From an uncultured Paracoccaceae bacterium (GTDB lineage: Bacteria > Pseudomonadota > Alphaproteobacteria > Rhodobacterales > Rhodobacteraceae): 64,000 bases of DNA. This document shows, in pieces, positions 26,620 to 36,402 of the stretch. The translations under genes were made by a program, and so were the position numbers. The notes beneath the pieces were generated by a model. The model was given only the letters and a program-made list of their open reading frames with translations, did no database searches and had not been told where the DNA came from. Numbering within the stretch: position 1 is the stretch's first letter; each line of letters starts with the position of its first letter. The stretch is from positions 186,001 through 250,000 of the forward strand of contig CANLDN010000006.1 in NCBI GenBank assembly GCA_947489445.1, written 5' to 3'.

Positions 26620-27959
26620 CGTCTCTGCGTGCCCGCGCGGTTGCAAGCGGCATACTTTGGGCAGTTTTGACAGCAGTGATCGGGCTATATGGCTTGGCCT
26701 CTTTTCTGGATCGTCAGACAGATCAGCGCTTTAATGAATTGCTGCGCAATCGCCATACCCAAGTGGTTGTTGCAGTCGCAAACTACCGCCAATCCACAGC
26801 GGATATCCTGCGCAGCGTCGGGGAGCCGGCCTATCAGCAGCCATTTTCGGGGCAGTATTGGCAAATCGAAAGTGATGAGGGCCAGATCAGCGTTTCTCCG
26901 TCGCTTGTCGATACGTTGCTGCCAATGGCAGGCACACCCACCGGTGGCGTCATCATCAGCGACTATGTCGGACCCGGTGGCGAACAATTACGCGGTGCGC
27001 AGGAATGGTTGACCTTGGATGATGGGACAAACTTGCATGTGCAAGTGGCGTCATCACTCCTGAGCCTGCAACTCGACCGGCAAATACTGCGCAACAATCT
27101 GATCCTCGCTTTTGGGCTGGTGACCTTGGTTGCGATAGGTGGTGCGTTGCTGCAAGCGACTGCCGTACTCCGCCCGCTGAATGTTTTGCGCCGTGATGTT
27201 TTGGCCCGTTGGGAAGCAGAAGATGGGTTGTCGGCGGAAGACTATCCAATCGAGGTGGCACCACTTGTGACCGACATCAATAATCTGATGGATCGCAATC
27301 GCGAAATCGTCAGCCGCTCGCGCAGACAGGCCGCTGATCTGGCGCATGCGATCAAGACACCCTCGGCCATTGTCCGCAACGAATTGGAAAAGCTGCGCCA
27401 TCAGGGGGTGCCCGTCACGGAATCCATCAATGCGCTGGACCGGCTTGATGCACAACTCAAACGGTCCTTTGCCCGGATGCGCGCAGACGGCGGCGATGGG
27501 TCGATGCGTGTGTTCACAGATGTTGGCACATCACTGGATCGGATGATCCGCGCGTTCACGGCCCTTGCTGCAAATGACAACAAGACCCTGTCGTCAGAAA
27601 TCGCCCCGGGTTTGCGCGCCCGCATCGATCAAAGTGACTTTGAAGAGGTGGTCGGAAACCTGCTCGACAACGCCCTGAAATGGGCAAACAGCCGTGTGCA
27701 TCTTATTGCAGTACGGGACGGTCAGAACATTCAGGTCATCATCGAAGATGACGGCCCGGGGATACCCGATGATGATATGGATACCGCCACGCTCAGCGGT
27801 CAGCGTTTGGATACCTCAAAACCCGGAACTGGCCTCGGCCTGGCTATTGCGGCCGATCTTGCCCATGCCTATGGCGGCAAGGTCAGTCTTGGGAAATCGC
27901 GCGACCTGCCCGGCCTTTGTGCGACGTTCCAGCTCAAGGCATCGGGCGCTCCGTCTTAG
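26616..27959 (+). CDS. Sensor histidine kinase, partner of the OmpR-type regulator
   Basis: A 447-residue membrane kinase. Transmembrane segments lie near residues 9-28 and 165-186, bracketing a periplasmic sensor of about 135 residues. A HAMP-like segment is followed by the phospho-acceptor H244 in QAADLAHAIKTPSAIVRNEL, an N-box (VVGNLLDNALKWA), a G1 box (IIEDDGPGIPDDD) and a G2 box (GTGLGLAIAADLAHAYGG). The HxIKTP form of the H-box is shared with PhoQ-type kinases. It is translated from an ATG that overlaps the regulator stop, and it ends 43 bp before the convergent LRR gene. Confidence 0.94.
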   Translation: MTSLRARAVASGILWAVLTAVIGLYGLASFLDRQTDQRFNELLRNRHTQVVVAVANYRQSTADILRSVGEPAYQQPFSGQYWQIESDEGQISVSPSLVDTLLPMAGTPTGGVIISDYVGPGGEQLRGAQEWLTLDDGTNLHVQVASSLLSLQLDRQILRNNLILAFGLVTLVAIGGALLQATAVLRPLNVLRRDVLARWEAEDGLSAEDYPIEVAPLVTDINNLMDRNREIVSRSRRQAADLAHAIKTPSAIVRNELEKLRHQGVPVTESINALDRLDAQLKRSFARMRADGGDGSMRVFTDVGTSLDRMIRAFTALAANDNKTLSSEIAPGLRARIDQSDFEEVVGNLLDNALKWANSRVHLIAVRDGQNIQVIIEDDGPGIPDDDMDTATLSGQRLDTSKPGTGLGLAIAADLAHAYGGKVSLGKSRDLPGLCATFQLKASGAPS

Positions 27960-28002
27960 GGTCTGTCGACCTTCTTCGGCCAGCCGTATTTATCCGCGCA
28001 AC

Positions 28003-29118
28003 CTAACCGGCACTTGGACCATCAGCGGATTGCGGCGGCTCATGCTCTTCCAGATATGCCTGTAGCTGCCGCACACGTTCGACGTTATCCTCGATATATG
28101 AAATCTCCTCGATTTTCGGATCATTTTGACCGGCCATGGTATTCAGAAAGTCCAACCCCCAACCTTGGTCATCATGACCGAGTTTCGTCAGCTTTCGCAG
28201 AGGTCGTAAATCCGCCACGGGGCAATTATTGATGCGCAGCATTTTGAGGTTCTTCATGTTTGCAACAGGCGACAAATCAGCGACAGAGGTATTCGTCAGA
28301 TCAAGTTCCTCCAAGTCTTTAAGGGTCGCAATCGGGCCAATGTCGACGAGCTGCCGTTCATAGGGCATAAACAGGCTTCTAAGGTTGGTTAGTCCCGAAA
28401 GTGGCCCCAAATCGGTGATCTGCGTTATTGAGAAACTGAGCCATGTCATCTTTTGCAGCCCTGCGATCGGAGAGAGATCAGTAAGCGGCGTGTTGGAAAA
28501 ACCGAGTTTGGTTAAGTCCGTCATTCCGGCAAGCGGTAACAAATCATCAATCGGGTTCCGCGCCGCAAAAAGCTCTTTCATCATCGTGGCGCCTGCAATG
28601 GGGCGCAGGTCGGTGATGTTATTTTCGATCAAAACCAGCTTCTTGAGCGCGGTCATGCCCGCGATGGGTGTCAGATCAGCAATTTCATTGCTGCCTATGT
28701 CAAGCGAGGTGATCCGCTTGAGTTCGGATAGCGGGCTTATGTCTGCAATGCGGTTATTCGCCAGCTCAAGCGTTGCGATACTGCGCATCGGCGTGATGAA
28801 TGACAGATCGCTTATCCGGTTATGACACAGCCGCAGGTTCTCAACACGATCCATCCCCGAAATGGGGCTGAAATCCGTGATCCTGTTATTGTCAGACAGA
28901 TCAAGCACCCTGATACCGGTCATCCATGCAATGGGTGACAAGTCGCTGACCTTCGTATTGACCATGCGCAGTTCCCTGATATTGGGCAGCGTGCTGATCT
29001 CATCGGGAAGTCGCTCAAGCGCGTTCAACGCATGAAGGTTCAAGACCCGCGACCCGGTTTTCCTGACATATTCGATTTCCCGCCTTGCAAGCGCAAAGGT
29101 GTGCTCGGCATCGGTCAT
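28003..29118 (-). CDS. Leucine-rich-repeat protein
   Basis: A 371-residue protein made largely of about a dozen 22-residue leucine-rich repeats of the internalin/SDS22 type, with the recurring pattern L..L.L..N.I.DLSPIA.M (for example LDLSDNNRITDFSPIS and LVLIENNITDLRPIAG). It has no signal peptide and no membrane anchor, so it is probably cytoplasmic. Chosen start: the ATG at 29118 after GAGGAGCAGACC. LRR proteins of this kind bind other proteins; the partner is unknown. The short acidic C-terminus (IEDNVERVRQLQAYLEEHE) may be helical. It stands alone, convergent with the kinase gene and divergent from the DUF2125 gene. Confidence 0.88.
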   Translation of the reverse strand: MTDAEHTFALARREIEYVRKTGSRVLNLHALNALERLPDEISTLPNIRELRMVNTKVSDLSPIAWMTGIRVLDLSDNNRITDFSPISGMDRVENLRLCHNRISDLSFITPMRSIATLELANNRIADISPLSELKRITSLDIGSNEIADLTPIAGMTALKKLVLIENNITDLRPIAGATMMKELFAARNPIDDLLPLAGMTDLTKLGFSNTPLTDLSPIAGLQKMTWLSFSITQITDLGPLSGLTNLRSLFMPYERQLVDIGPIATLKDLEELDLTNTSVADLSPVANMKNLKMLRINNCPVADLRPLRKLTKLGHDDQGWGLDFLNTMAGQNDPKIEEISYIEDNVERVRQLQAYLEEHEPPQSADGPSAG

Positions 29119-29335
29119 GGTCTGCTCCTCGTGCGACACGGCGTATGGACCGAGACAGCATCGTTTACAAAATGGGGTGGTTCAACAGCGTCTGCACGAC
29201 GCAGGGTTGTGCCAGAAAACTAAGCCGGTCAAGAATGCTATTCCATAACAACATCTGTATAGGCCGTATTCTGATCACCATGGGCCAGACAACATCACAA
29301 GGCTGGCCCCGGCGCGGCACACAAGTTAGACCACA

Positions 29336-30352
29336 ATGACCCAAAACCGGAGCGACCTGATGCGGCGACTGACATTTCTGGTGATCATCCTTGCAGCGCT
29401 TTACAGCGGCTATTGGTTCGTCGGGGCTCGCGCGGTCGAAACGGGCGCACGCGATGGTCTGGCCAACCTGCAAGCCGCCGGATGGGAGGCGCGCTATACC
29501 GACCTGAACACAATCGGCTTCCCGTCTCGGTTTGATACGACGATCACCGATCTGTCACTCATCGCGCCTGACAGCCAATTTAGTTATAGCGGCGACTTCC
29601 TTCAAATTTTCGCACTCAGCTATCAACCGAACAATGCCATCGCCGTGTTCCCGGAGTTCTTCCGCCTCTCGCTTGATGGACGCCCGATCAATGTCAAAAA
29701 CGAAGGTCTACGGCTCAGCGCGGGGATCAAGGCGCGCACCGACATGGCACTGGATGCGATTACGGCACAGGCGGCAAGCGCCGAAATCTCAGCCGAGGCG
29801 ATGGGTTTGCTACGGCTCGAAAACCCGCTGACAGCGATACGCGCCAACCCGGATGGTGACGACAGCTATGACCTTTATTTCAAGGCGGACCGGATCGAAA
29901 TGAACTACGCGCCAACCAGCTTAACTAATCCTGTCAGAAACCGCCGCGATGAATTCACAAATGTGGTGATTGATGCGACAGCAACGCTGGACAAGACACT
30001 GAACAGGTTCGCGTTTGATGGCTCCGGCGCAGAACCGGTGGTCGAAAAACTGATCCTGAATAACCTCACAGTGAACCAGGGCGACATCGCGCTCCAGGCC
30101 GCTGGCACGTTGGATATCGATGCGCTGGGCGTCCCGGATGGGCGGATCACGTTCAAGACCGCGCAATGGCGCGAGATGATCGATCTACTAACCGCATCAG
30201 GTCTGATTGATGAAGGCATCGCGCCGACGATTACCAATGTCGCCCGAACCATGGCACTGGGTCGTGACACGCTGGAATTGCCCGTAACATTTCAAAACGG
30301 CTTTATGTCGGTCGGCCCACTGCCCGTGGGCCCAGCGCCGCGCCTGCGTTAG
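29336..30352 (+). CDS. DUF2125 domain protein
   Basis: A 338-residue envelope protein with an N-terminal hydrophobic signal/anchor (RRLTFLVIILAALYSGYWFVG). The remainder is beta-rich and exported, with the family start motif GLANLQAAGWEARYTDLNTIGFPSRFD. DUF2125 proteins are common in alphaproteobacteria and resemble AsmA/TamB-type lipid-transport domains; no reaction is known. It converges on the TIGR01620 gene, sharing 4 bp at the stops. Confidence 0.85.
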   Translation: MTQNRSDLMRRLTFLVIILAALYSGYWFVGARAVETGARDGLANLQAAGWEARYTDLNTIGFPSRFDTTITDLSLIAPDSQFSYSGDFLQIFALSYQPNNAIAVFPEFFRLSLDGRPINVKNEGLRLSAGIKARTDMALDAITAQAASAEISAEAMGLLRLENPLTAIRANPDGDDSYDLYFKADRIEMNYAPTSLTNPVRNRRDEFTNVVIDATATLDKTLNRFAFDGSGAEPVVEKLILNNLTVNQGDIALQAAGTLDIDALGVPDGRITFKTAQWREMIDLLTASGLIDEGIAPTITNVARTMALGRDTLELPVTFQNGFMSVGPLPVGPAPRLR

Positions 30353-31338
30353 CTGCCACCAAACAGCCCCGTCAACGCCCGGCGTACCAGTGCGGTGACA
30401 GAGGGGCGTTTGGCCGCATGAAACGGCAATGGGCGGCAGACCTCTATCGCGGCGACGCCGACCCTTGCAGTTAGGGCGCCATTCACGATCCCCTCACCAA
30501 AACGGCGCGACACTTTCGACAAAACACCGCCCCCCGCGACCGATCCAATCAGGTCATCGCCAACAGCGACAGCACCGGTCGCCACCAGATGGGTCAACAC
30601 GGACCGTGTCAGCCGCCAACTGCCCAATGTGCCAGCGCGACCCCCGTAAATCTCAGCAACCCGGCGGATCATACGCAGGTTTGCCGTCAATGCGGTAAAC
30701 AAATCGGCCAAGGCCAGCGGCACAATCGCGGTGACCGTGGCGACCTGCCTCGCTGCGGCCTCCACCTCGCGCTGCGCGCGGGCGTCCAAGGGGGCCAGCA
30801 AGGTATTCTCTGCCAATCCCAAGACCCCATCCGCATCCAGAACATCCGACTGCCGCTGTTGCAGTTCTGCGCGGCCCCATGCGGTGTCTTCACGCGCGGC
30901 GTAAAGCCGATCAAGCGCCGCGATGACGGCACGCGCGCCTTTCAGATCGCCAGCCGCCAATGCCTCTTCGGCCTGCTTTTGGATCGTATCCAGCCTGCGC
31001 AACCTGCCAAAGGCAGCCAATTCCCGCAGGCCCACAGCCAACAACATGACGATCAGCAAACCCACCAGAACAGTCGCGATCCCGCCCAGAATAGCCGACC
31101 GCTCCAACAACCCGGTCACATAATCCCACGCCGCAAGCGACGCGACAAACCCCACCAACGCCACAGCAACCGACCAGAACCAGCGCGCCAACCGCGATGG
31201 GCGACGGGCGGCTAATGCGGCCACCTGTTGCATTGCCGCATCCGTCGGGACCTCGGCGATATCCGGAACAGCCGGGGCCGCATCGGGGCGCGCGACGTCA
31301 TCATCCTCAAGTTCAATCAGAACTGGTCCCTTGCTCAT
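30349..31338 (-). CDS. TIGR01620/YcjF-family inner-membrane protein
   Basis: A 329-residue protein with an acidic N-terminal tail (MSKGPVLIELEDDDVARPD) and two transmembrane helices around residues 55-75 and 85-110 (FWSVAVALVGFVASLAAW; LVGLLIVMLLAVGL). A soluble DUF697-like helical domain contains DLFTALTANLRMIRRVAEIYGGRAG. YcjF-like proteins accompany YcjX GTPases, as here two genes upstream. The ATG at 31338 overlaps the stop of the GNAT gene. The role is unproven; in enterobacteria ycjX-ycjF belongs to the envelope/heat-stress regulons. Confidence 0.87.
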   Translation of the reverse strand: MSKGPVLIELEDDDVARPDAAPAVPDIAEVPTDAAMQQVAALAARRPSRLARWFWSVAVALVGFVASLAAWDYVTGLLERSAILGGIATVLVGLLIVMLLAVGLRELAAFGRLRRLDTIQKQAEEALAAGDLKGARAVIAALDRLYAAREDTAWGRAELQQRQSDVLDADGVLGLAENTLLAPLDARAQREVEAAARQVATVTAIVPLALADLFTALTANLRMIRRVAEIYGGRAGTLGSWRLTRSVLTHLVATGAVAVGDDLIGSVAGGGVLSKVSRRFGEGIVNGALTARVGVAAIEVCRPLPFHAAKRPSVTALVRRALTGLFGGS

Positions 31339-31769
31339 CCGCGCCTCCACGCATAGCGGACGTCGGGGGTCCGTTCTTCGTTTGCCAAACCGTCGGTGAA
31401 GTCCGTCGCGGCAAACCCATGGTTTTCGTAAAACCGGCGGGCGGGAGCATTGGCCTGAAAACACCAAAGCGCCAGATGATCTGTCCGCCCCTTCATCAAC
31501 TCCAATAGCTGACCACCCAAGCCCTGACCGCGGGCGGCTTCTGCGATGTAAAGCTGACCAATTTCGGCATCCTCACGAATGATAAACCCTTGCACATCGG
31601 CCCCATTGGTGACCACCGTCGCATCTGCTTGCGCGACCGCACGGTTGAGAAACCAACAATTCTCCTCGTTTGTGTGCAGACGCGGGACAAAGGGGGTCAC
31701 CTCAAACCAATGGCCCATGATGGACGCCATTTGCGGCACATCTTCGGGTGTTGCCGCGCGCAGGGTCAT
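31335..31769 (-). CDS. GNAT-family N-acetyltransferase
   Basis: A 144-residue acetyltransferase. The acetyl-CoA-binding motif A is IGQLYIAEAARGQGLGGQLLELMK, with the R/Q-G-x-G-G pyrophosphate loop. FQANAPARRFYENHGFAATDFTDG is motif B. The substrate is not assignable. It sits between ycjX and the ycjF-like gene with 4-bp ATGA overlaps on both sides, an arrangement that suggests stable co-transcription. Confidence 0.9.
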   Translation of the reverse strand: MTLRAATPEDVPQMASIMGHWFEVTPFVPRLHTNEENCWFLNRAVAQADATVVTNGADVQGFIIREDAEIGQLYIAEAARGQGLGGQLLELMKGRTDHLALWCFQANAPARRFYENHGFAATDFTDGLANEERTPDVRYAWRRG

Positions 31770-33178
31770 AGCCGATCCCCCAACAAAAACTGTGCAGCCT
31801 TATCCAGCCGGATATGTGGCGGCCCGTCGCCGGGGCGCAGGGTCAGCGGGGCAGGGGCAAAGTTCATCACGCTGTAATCTGCATCCAGCCACTGCTCCGC
31901 CCCATCGCGCGCCGGGGCCAACAGCTGCGTTGGGTCGCTAGGCAGTTTGCCGGGGTAGAACGCGGCTTGTTTGCCATTCTCCAGCAATCGCCCCCGGACG
32001 ACATCCAGCGGGCCATCGCGGTGGTCCACGGTTTCCTCAATCGTGGTGCGCAGGGCCGCGATTGACATCGCACCAGTCGTGGCCCCGGCAAAATCGGCCC
32101 GGTCCTTGGCTTCACGCAGCAACGCTTTGGTGATTGCGGTCAATTGCGGGTGCTGGCTGTGATGCAGATGATCTGCCTTGGTCGCCGCGAACAATATCTT
32201 TTCGACGCGCCGCCCGTTGAAAATGCGCGTCAAAAACGCATTCCGCCCCGGTCGAAACGCCCCCAATATCCGCGCCATGGCCCCGCGCAGATCATCCAAC
32301 GCCGCTGGCCCCGCATGAATGGCGCCCAACACATCAACCAGCACGATCTGCCGGTCGATCTTGGCAAAATGATCCCTGAAAAATGGGCGCACGATATTGC
32401 GTTTGTAGCTTTCAAAACGCCGTTCAAATTCGCGGCCCAATGACCTGCGGGCGAACCCATCACCGGGCAAGGGCGCAAAGGTCAGCACAGGCGACCCCGC
32501 CAGATCACCGGGCAGCAAAAACCGCCCCGGTGTGCAATCTGAAAATCCGGCCTCGCGTGACGCTTGCAAATGTCGGGTAAAGGTCTCGGCCAGGCTCTGC
32601 GCCTGCGGCTCGTCCAGCCGAACATCAGCATCTACACCCGCGACCGCCGCCAGATAGGCGTCGCCTTCCGGGCGTCCCTTGGCCCGCTCCAACGCCGCTT
32701 GGGACCATTCGGCGTAAGACTGATCCAGCAATCCAAGATCCAGCAACCACTCACCCGGGTAGTCCACAATATCCACATGCACCGTGCGCGGCCCGGCAAA
32801 ACCCGAAAGCAGCCCGCTTGGCTGCACACGCAAGGACAGGCGCAGCTCGCTGATCTGGCGGGTGCCTTCGGGCCAGCTTGGTTCTGGAGCGGTCAACCGG
32901 TTCAAATGCGCCTCATAGGCAAAGCGGGGGATCGTGTCGTCAGGCTGCGGTTGCAGATATGCCGTGCGAATGGCCCCATTGGCCGCTGCCACCAGTTGCG
33001 GCATCCGTCCCCGGTCCATCAGATTGGCCACCAGCGAGGTGATGAATACCGTCTTGCCCGCGCGCGACAGGCCCGTCACGCCCAGCCGGATCACCGGATC
33101 AGTAAAGGGTGCGGATAACGTATCGGTCACGCCTTCCACGCCGCGCACGATCTGATCCGCTATTGTCGCGATAACCAA
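31766..33178 (-). CDS. YcjX-family P-loop protein
   Basis: A 470-residue DUF463/YcjX nucleotide-binding protein. A P-loop lies at about 33-40 in LGVTGLSRAGKTVFITSL. Switch/Walker B-type segments are VDIVDYPGEWLLDLGLL and RQIVLVDVLGAIHAGP; AATKADHLHHSQ supplies the NKxD-like specificity motif. The start is a TTG at 33178 behind AAGGGCAG; an internal GTG is possible. It is the first gene of the YcjX-GNAT-YcjF operon, divergent from truA across a 94-bp gap. Confidence 0.9.
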   Translation of the reverse strand: MVIATIADQIVRGVEGVTDTLSAPFTDPVIRLGVTGLSRAGKTVFITSLVANLMDRGRMPQLVAAANGAIRTAYLQPQPDDTIPRFAYEAHLNRLTAPEPSWPEGTRQISELRLSLRVQPSGLLSGFAGPRTVHVDIVDYPGEWLLDLGLLDQSYAEWSQAALERAKGRPEGDAYLAAVAGVDADVRLDEPQAQSLAETFTRHLQASREAGFSDCTPGRFLLPGDLAGSPVLTFAPLPGDGFARRSLGREFERRFESYKRNIVRPFFRDHFAKIDRQIVLVDVLGAIHAGPAALDDLRGAMARILGAFRPGRNAFLTRIFNGRRVEKILFAATKADHLHHSQHPQLTAITKALLREAKDRADFAGATTGAMSIAALRTTIEETVDHRDGPLDVVRGRLLENGKQAAFYPGKLPSDPTQLLAPARDGAEQWLDADYSVMNFAPAPLTLRPGDGPPHIRLDKAAQFLLGDRL

Positions 33179-33272
33179 TGACTGCCCTTTCGATCCTTTC
33201 AGCGAAGATAGGGCTGCGGGCGCCAGATGTGTAGGGATTGATTTTAGCAGCCCGCGTGCCTAATCGGGGGCC

Positions 33273-34040
33273 ATGCCACGTTACGCCCTTCTTGTTGAAT
33301 ATCACGGCGCGCCTTTTTCGGGGTGGCAACGGCAACCCAGCCAGCCCTCAGTGCAAGGTGCGATCGAAGCGGCACTGGCCAAACTCGAGCCCGGCGATCA
33401 TACCATCGCCGCAGCGGGCAGGACGGATGCAGGCGTTCATGCCACCGGTCAGGTTGCCCATTGTGATCTGGCACGCGACTGGGATGCGTTCCGCCTGTCA
33501 GAGGCGTTGAACTACCACCTCAAGCCTGATCCAGTGGCGATCCTGGCCTGCGCGCAGGTTGCCGATGACTGGCACGCACGGTTTGATGCGGTTGAACGGC
33601 AGTATCTTTTCCGACTAATCGCCCGGCGCGCGCCATTAACGTCGGAGGCCGGGCAGTTGTGGCGGGTCAATCATGATCTTGACGCCGCCGCGATGCAGGC
33701 TGGGGCAGACAGGTTGATCGGGCAGCATGACTTCACCACGTTCCGGTCATCTATCTGTCAGGCCAAAAGCCCGGTCAAAACGCTTGATGAGCTGCGCATC
33801 GAAACGGTGCGCCGCGCTGTCGGCACCGAATACCGGTTTCACGTCCGCGCGCGGTCGTTCCTGCACAACCAAGTGCGCAGTTTCGTTGGCACGCTCGAAC
33901 GGGTCGGCGCAGGCGCATGGACGCCCGAAGATGTGACGAAGGCGTTGGAGGCGAAGGACCGCGCAGCTTGCGGCCCCGTCAGCCCGCCACAGGGGCTCTA
34001 TCTGGCTGGGGTCCGCTATCCACAGGACCCGTTCGCCTAA
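33273..34040 (+). CDS. truA: tRNA pseudouridine(38-40) synthase TruA
   Basis: A 255-residue cytosolic enzyme that isomerises uridines 38-40 in the tRNA anticodon arm. The catalytic aspartate is D52 in the invariant [13 protein letters not shown]. Other family segments are [19 protein letters not shown] at the start, [13 protein letters not shown], and [26 protein letters not shown]. The length is typical. Its stop overlaps that of the convergent 173-residue gene by 4 bp. Confidence 0.96.
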   Translation: MPRYALLVEYHGAPFSGWQRQPSQPSVQGAIEAALAKLEPGDHTIAAAGRTDAGVHATGQVAHCDLARDWDAFRLSEALNYHLKPDPVAILACAQVADDWHARFDAVERQYLFRLIARRAPLTSEAGQLWRVNHDLDAAAMQAGADRLIGQHDFTTFRSSICQAKSPVKTLDELRIETVRRAVGTEYRFHVRARSFLHNQVRSFVGTLERVGAGAWTPEDVTKALEAKDRAACGPVSPPQGLYLAGVRYPQDPFA

Positions 34041-34558
34041 TCGTTATCGGTCAGCCCGGCGCCCGCACCCGTTGCACGCGATCCCTCGCTTTCAGGGACA
34101 TAAGTGCGTGCGGCCAGCGTCTGGAACTGACGCCAGATATCATCCGGAACGACCGCCGGCCCTGTGCGTGGGGCAGTTACGATGGGTCCTGCAAACACCA
34201 GCGCATCACCGTCGGGTTGCACCCCAATACCTGCCGCCGCCAGCATCGCAACGATAAGATCGCCATGCGCAGGATCAGCCATCACCGCCCTTGTCACACC
34301 CATTTCAAATGCATCGCGGATCACCGGACCTGCCATGGCGGCAGCACCGCTGCGTACAACAATACGGTCACTGTCCCAGCGCACATCCAACGACGCAGCC
34401 GGTTCAGCCAACGCATCCGCCACGCAGCGCAAGCCTTGCCGGGTGCCTGCCAGATAGATCGCGACATCCGCCAGATCGTCGGCCTGTCCAAGGGGAATAT
34501 CAGCCCCAATCGCGGCCTTCTTCGCCATCGCGTGAATTTCATTCAGTGAGCGCGTCAC
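34037..34558 (-). CDS. Small uncharacterised protein, DUF3726-like
   Basis: A 173-residue protein. I chose the GTG at 34558 because it overlaps the TGA of the upstream gene as GTGA; an earlier start would lie inside that gene. It begins [29 protein letters not shown], which from memory resembles the DUF3726 proteins of Rhodobacterales, and ends in a Gly/Ala-rich disordered tail. Function is unknown. It is translationally coupled to the 548-residue unknown protein and probably works with it. Confidence 0.7.
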   Translation of the reverse strand: MTRSLNEIHAMAKKAAIGADIPLGQADDLADVAIYLAGTRQGLRCVADALAEPAASLDVRWDSDRIVVRSGAAAMAGPVIRDAFEMGVTRAVMADPAHGDLIVAMLAAAGIGVQPDGDALVFAGPIVTAPRTGPAVVPDDIWRQFQTLAARTYVPESEGSRATGAGAGLTDND

Positions 34559-36201
34559 AGCGCGGCTGTGGGCAACCACCAGTCATCGGCGTTGTCCAAC
34601 TCGTCAAATAATGGGGCACCTTGCGCGAGGGTGATACGGGTCCACCTGTCGGATTTCGGGTCAAACTTTGCGGCCCCAAAAAACGCGAGCTTGCAACGCA
34701 GAATATCGCTCGGCAAACAGTTTGTACCGATTAGATTATCGCGAATTTCAGCATAGGGATGATAGGCCAGCGTTTGGACACGGCGCATAGCCGCGCGATG
34801 CTGGGGATGGGTGGCCAAAAACTGACCGACCGGGGCGGCACCGGACAAATCCGCCGCCAATGCCTTCACTTGGCGACCAATATCCAAACGGGTTTCCAAA
34901 TCGGCACCCGGTTCCGCGTGACGATCACCCAGGCGCGGTTCCAGCTTTGCCTCTGACACATACCAAAATCTGGCGCAGTCATCTGGCCGATCATAGTCTA
35001 CATCGCAAGCCCAATCCCAATCCGCTGCGATCAAATCCGCCACCGCTTGGCATGACATCTTAGGATCAAGCTGCGGCTCAAACGGCGTGGCCATGCAATC
35101 AGTCAGCCCGTCAATCAGATCACCAAATGGTTCCAGGACCAAAGCTGCAATCAACTCCTGCGTATCAACCGACCATCGATCAGTATCTGACATGATGCGA
35201 TCAATCGGCTCTGGCCCGCTCAACGCCTCTGGCGTCAATGTGGCGGCAAATTCGGGCCATTCCTGACGCATAACGGCAATCCGCTCTGCAGCAACCGGAT
35301 CGGGAACGTCCCATTCGGCCAGATGATTGGCGGCGCGGATCACCAGATCATAAATCCGGGCAATCTGATCGGCATCAAGGGTCGGCAGGGCACGCACGCG
35401 GGCCAGCGCCGTCTCGCGGGCCTGCATCCATGCATCCAGTAGCAGCGGGTGGTTGACGACAAATGGGGCCATCCCCAAACCGGTCGCATTGCCAATGCCG
35501 AGATGACGCTTCGCGGGCCGCGACAGGGCGGCACCGCCCAGATGTTCGACCAGATCATGCGTAAATCCACGGATCAGCCAAACCGTCAGCATTTCTGCCA
35601 TGAAAGGACCCGACAATCCGGGACGGTCTGCAATACGGGCGCGATCCGCAATGCCAAACTTGCCATTGCCATAAACGGCGGTCGTGCGCATCAGATAGCC
35701 GGTCCGGCGCAGCATATCAGGATCGGGCTGACGGCCCGCGCGCAACGCTTCAACCACGTGATCAAACAGGCGCACCGACTTGTTGGCGCGGCTTAGCACC
35801 AGATCGCGGGCGGTAAAACGACCAGCCTCCTGCTTGGGGGCAGTGGCCACGATCCGGGCCACCTCATCCGCGCCGGGCAAACCATCATACAGCACATAAG
35901 ACGTGTCCCAGGCCGATGCGATGACACGATCGGTACGCATATCCTCGGCCAAGGGGGTCGAAACCGCCACCAGCGCATAGTCGAAACCACCCAACCGCAG
36001 CGTATAGACGGCGTGACCATACCCATTCTGGTCAATCTGCCAGACCGGGCGTTTGACCTGTACCTGTTCCGCAGCCAATGCGCGCAGCAATGTCCGCAAA
36101 AATGACAGGCGTGTGGGAAAAGCTGCCCCCATGCGACGCAGGCGCATCACCGTTTCTGGCGGGCGCAGCGGTTTGGCAGCATCAGGAACAAGGTCTTTCA
36201 T
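34555..36201 (-). CDS. Uncharacterised 548-residue protein
   Basis: I do not recognise this protein. It is soluble, with no signal peptide and no membrane helix. It contains Trp-rich motifs (WQIDQNGYGHAVYTLRLGG, DWDWACDVDYDRPDDCARFWYVSEAKLEPRLG) and a stretch of helices in the centre (FMAEMLTVWLIRGFTHDLVEHLGG; IARIYDLVIRAANHLAEW). Overall it is acidic and its composition is similar to its neighbours, so it is unlikely to be recently acquired. It is coupled by GTGA to the DUF3726-like gene. The pair lies between truA and the tam genes but on the opposite strand, so it is a separate unit. Confidence 0.7.
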   Translation of the reverse strand: MKDLVPDAAKPLRPPETVMRLRRMGAAFPTRLSFLRTLLRALAAEQVQVKRPVWQIDQNGYGHAVYTLRLGGFDYALVAVSTPLAEDMRTDRVIASAWDTSYVLYDGLPGADEVARIVATAPKQEAGRFTARDLVLSRANKSVRLFDHVVEALRAGRQPDPDMLRRTGYLMRTTAVYGNGKFGIADRARIADRPGLSGPFMAEMLTVWLIRGFTHDLVEHLGGAALSRPAKRHLGIGNATGLGMAPFVVNHPLLLDAWMQARETALARVRALPTLDADQIARIYDLVIRAANHLAEWDVPDPVAAERIAVMRQEWPEFAATLTPEALSGPEPIDRIMSDTDRWSVDTQELIAALVLEPFGDLIDGLTDCMATPFEPQLDPKMSCQAVADLIAADWDWACDVDYDRPDDCARFWYVSEAKLEPRLGDRHAEPGADLETRLDIGRQVKALAADLSGAAPVGQFLATHPQHRAAMRRVQTLAYHPYAEIRDNLIGTNCLPSDILRCKLAFFGAAKFDPKSDRWTRITLAQGAPLFDELDNADDWWLPTAAL

Positions 36202-36402
36202 GCCGGGCAGGTTACTTCGCGGCTCTTGCAGGACCTAGCGGAAAAACGACCATTGCTGTGCCAGTTTGTCGCAGCAGCAATTTGGCAGTTCAGGCGTTGT
36301 GTTTATAAGAGAAAAATGTCCGACATGGTTGAAGACCACGCGCCATCCGGTCACAACGTCTAAGACGCGCGAAACCATCCAGCAGCAAGGGGGCTGTCTG
36401 TC

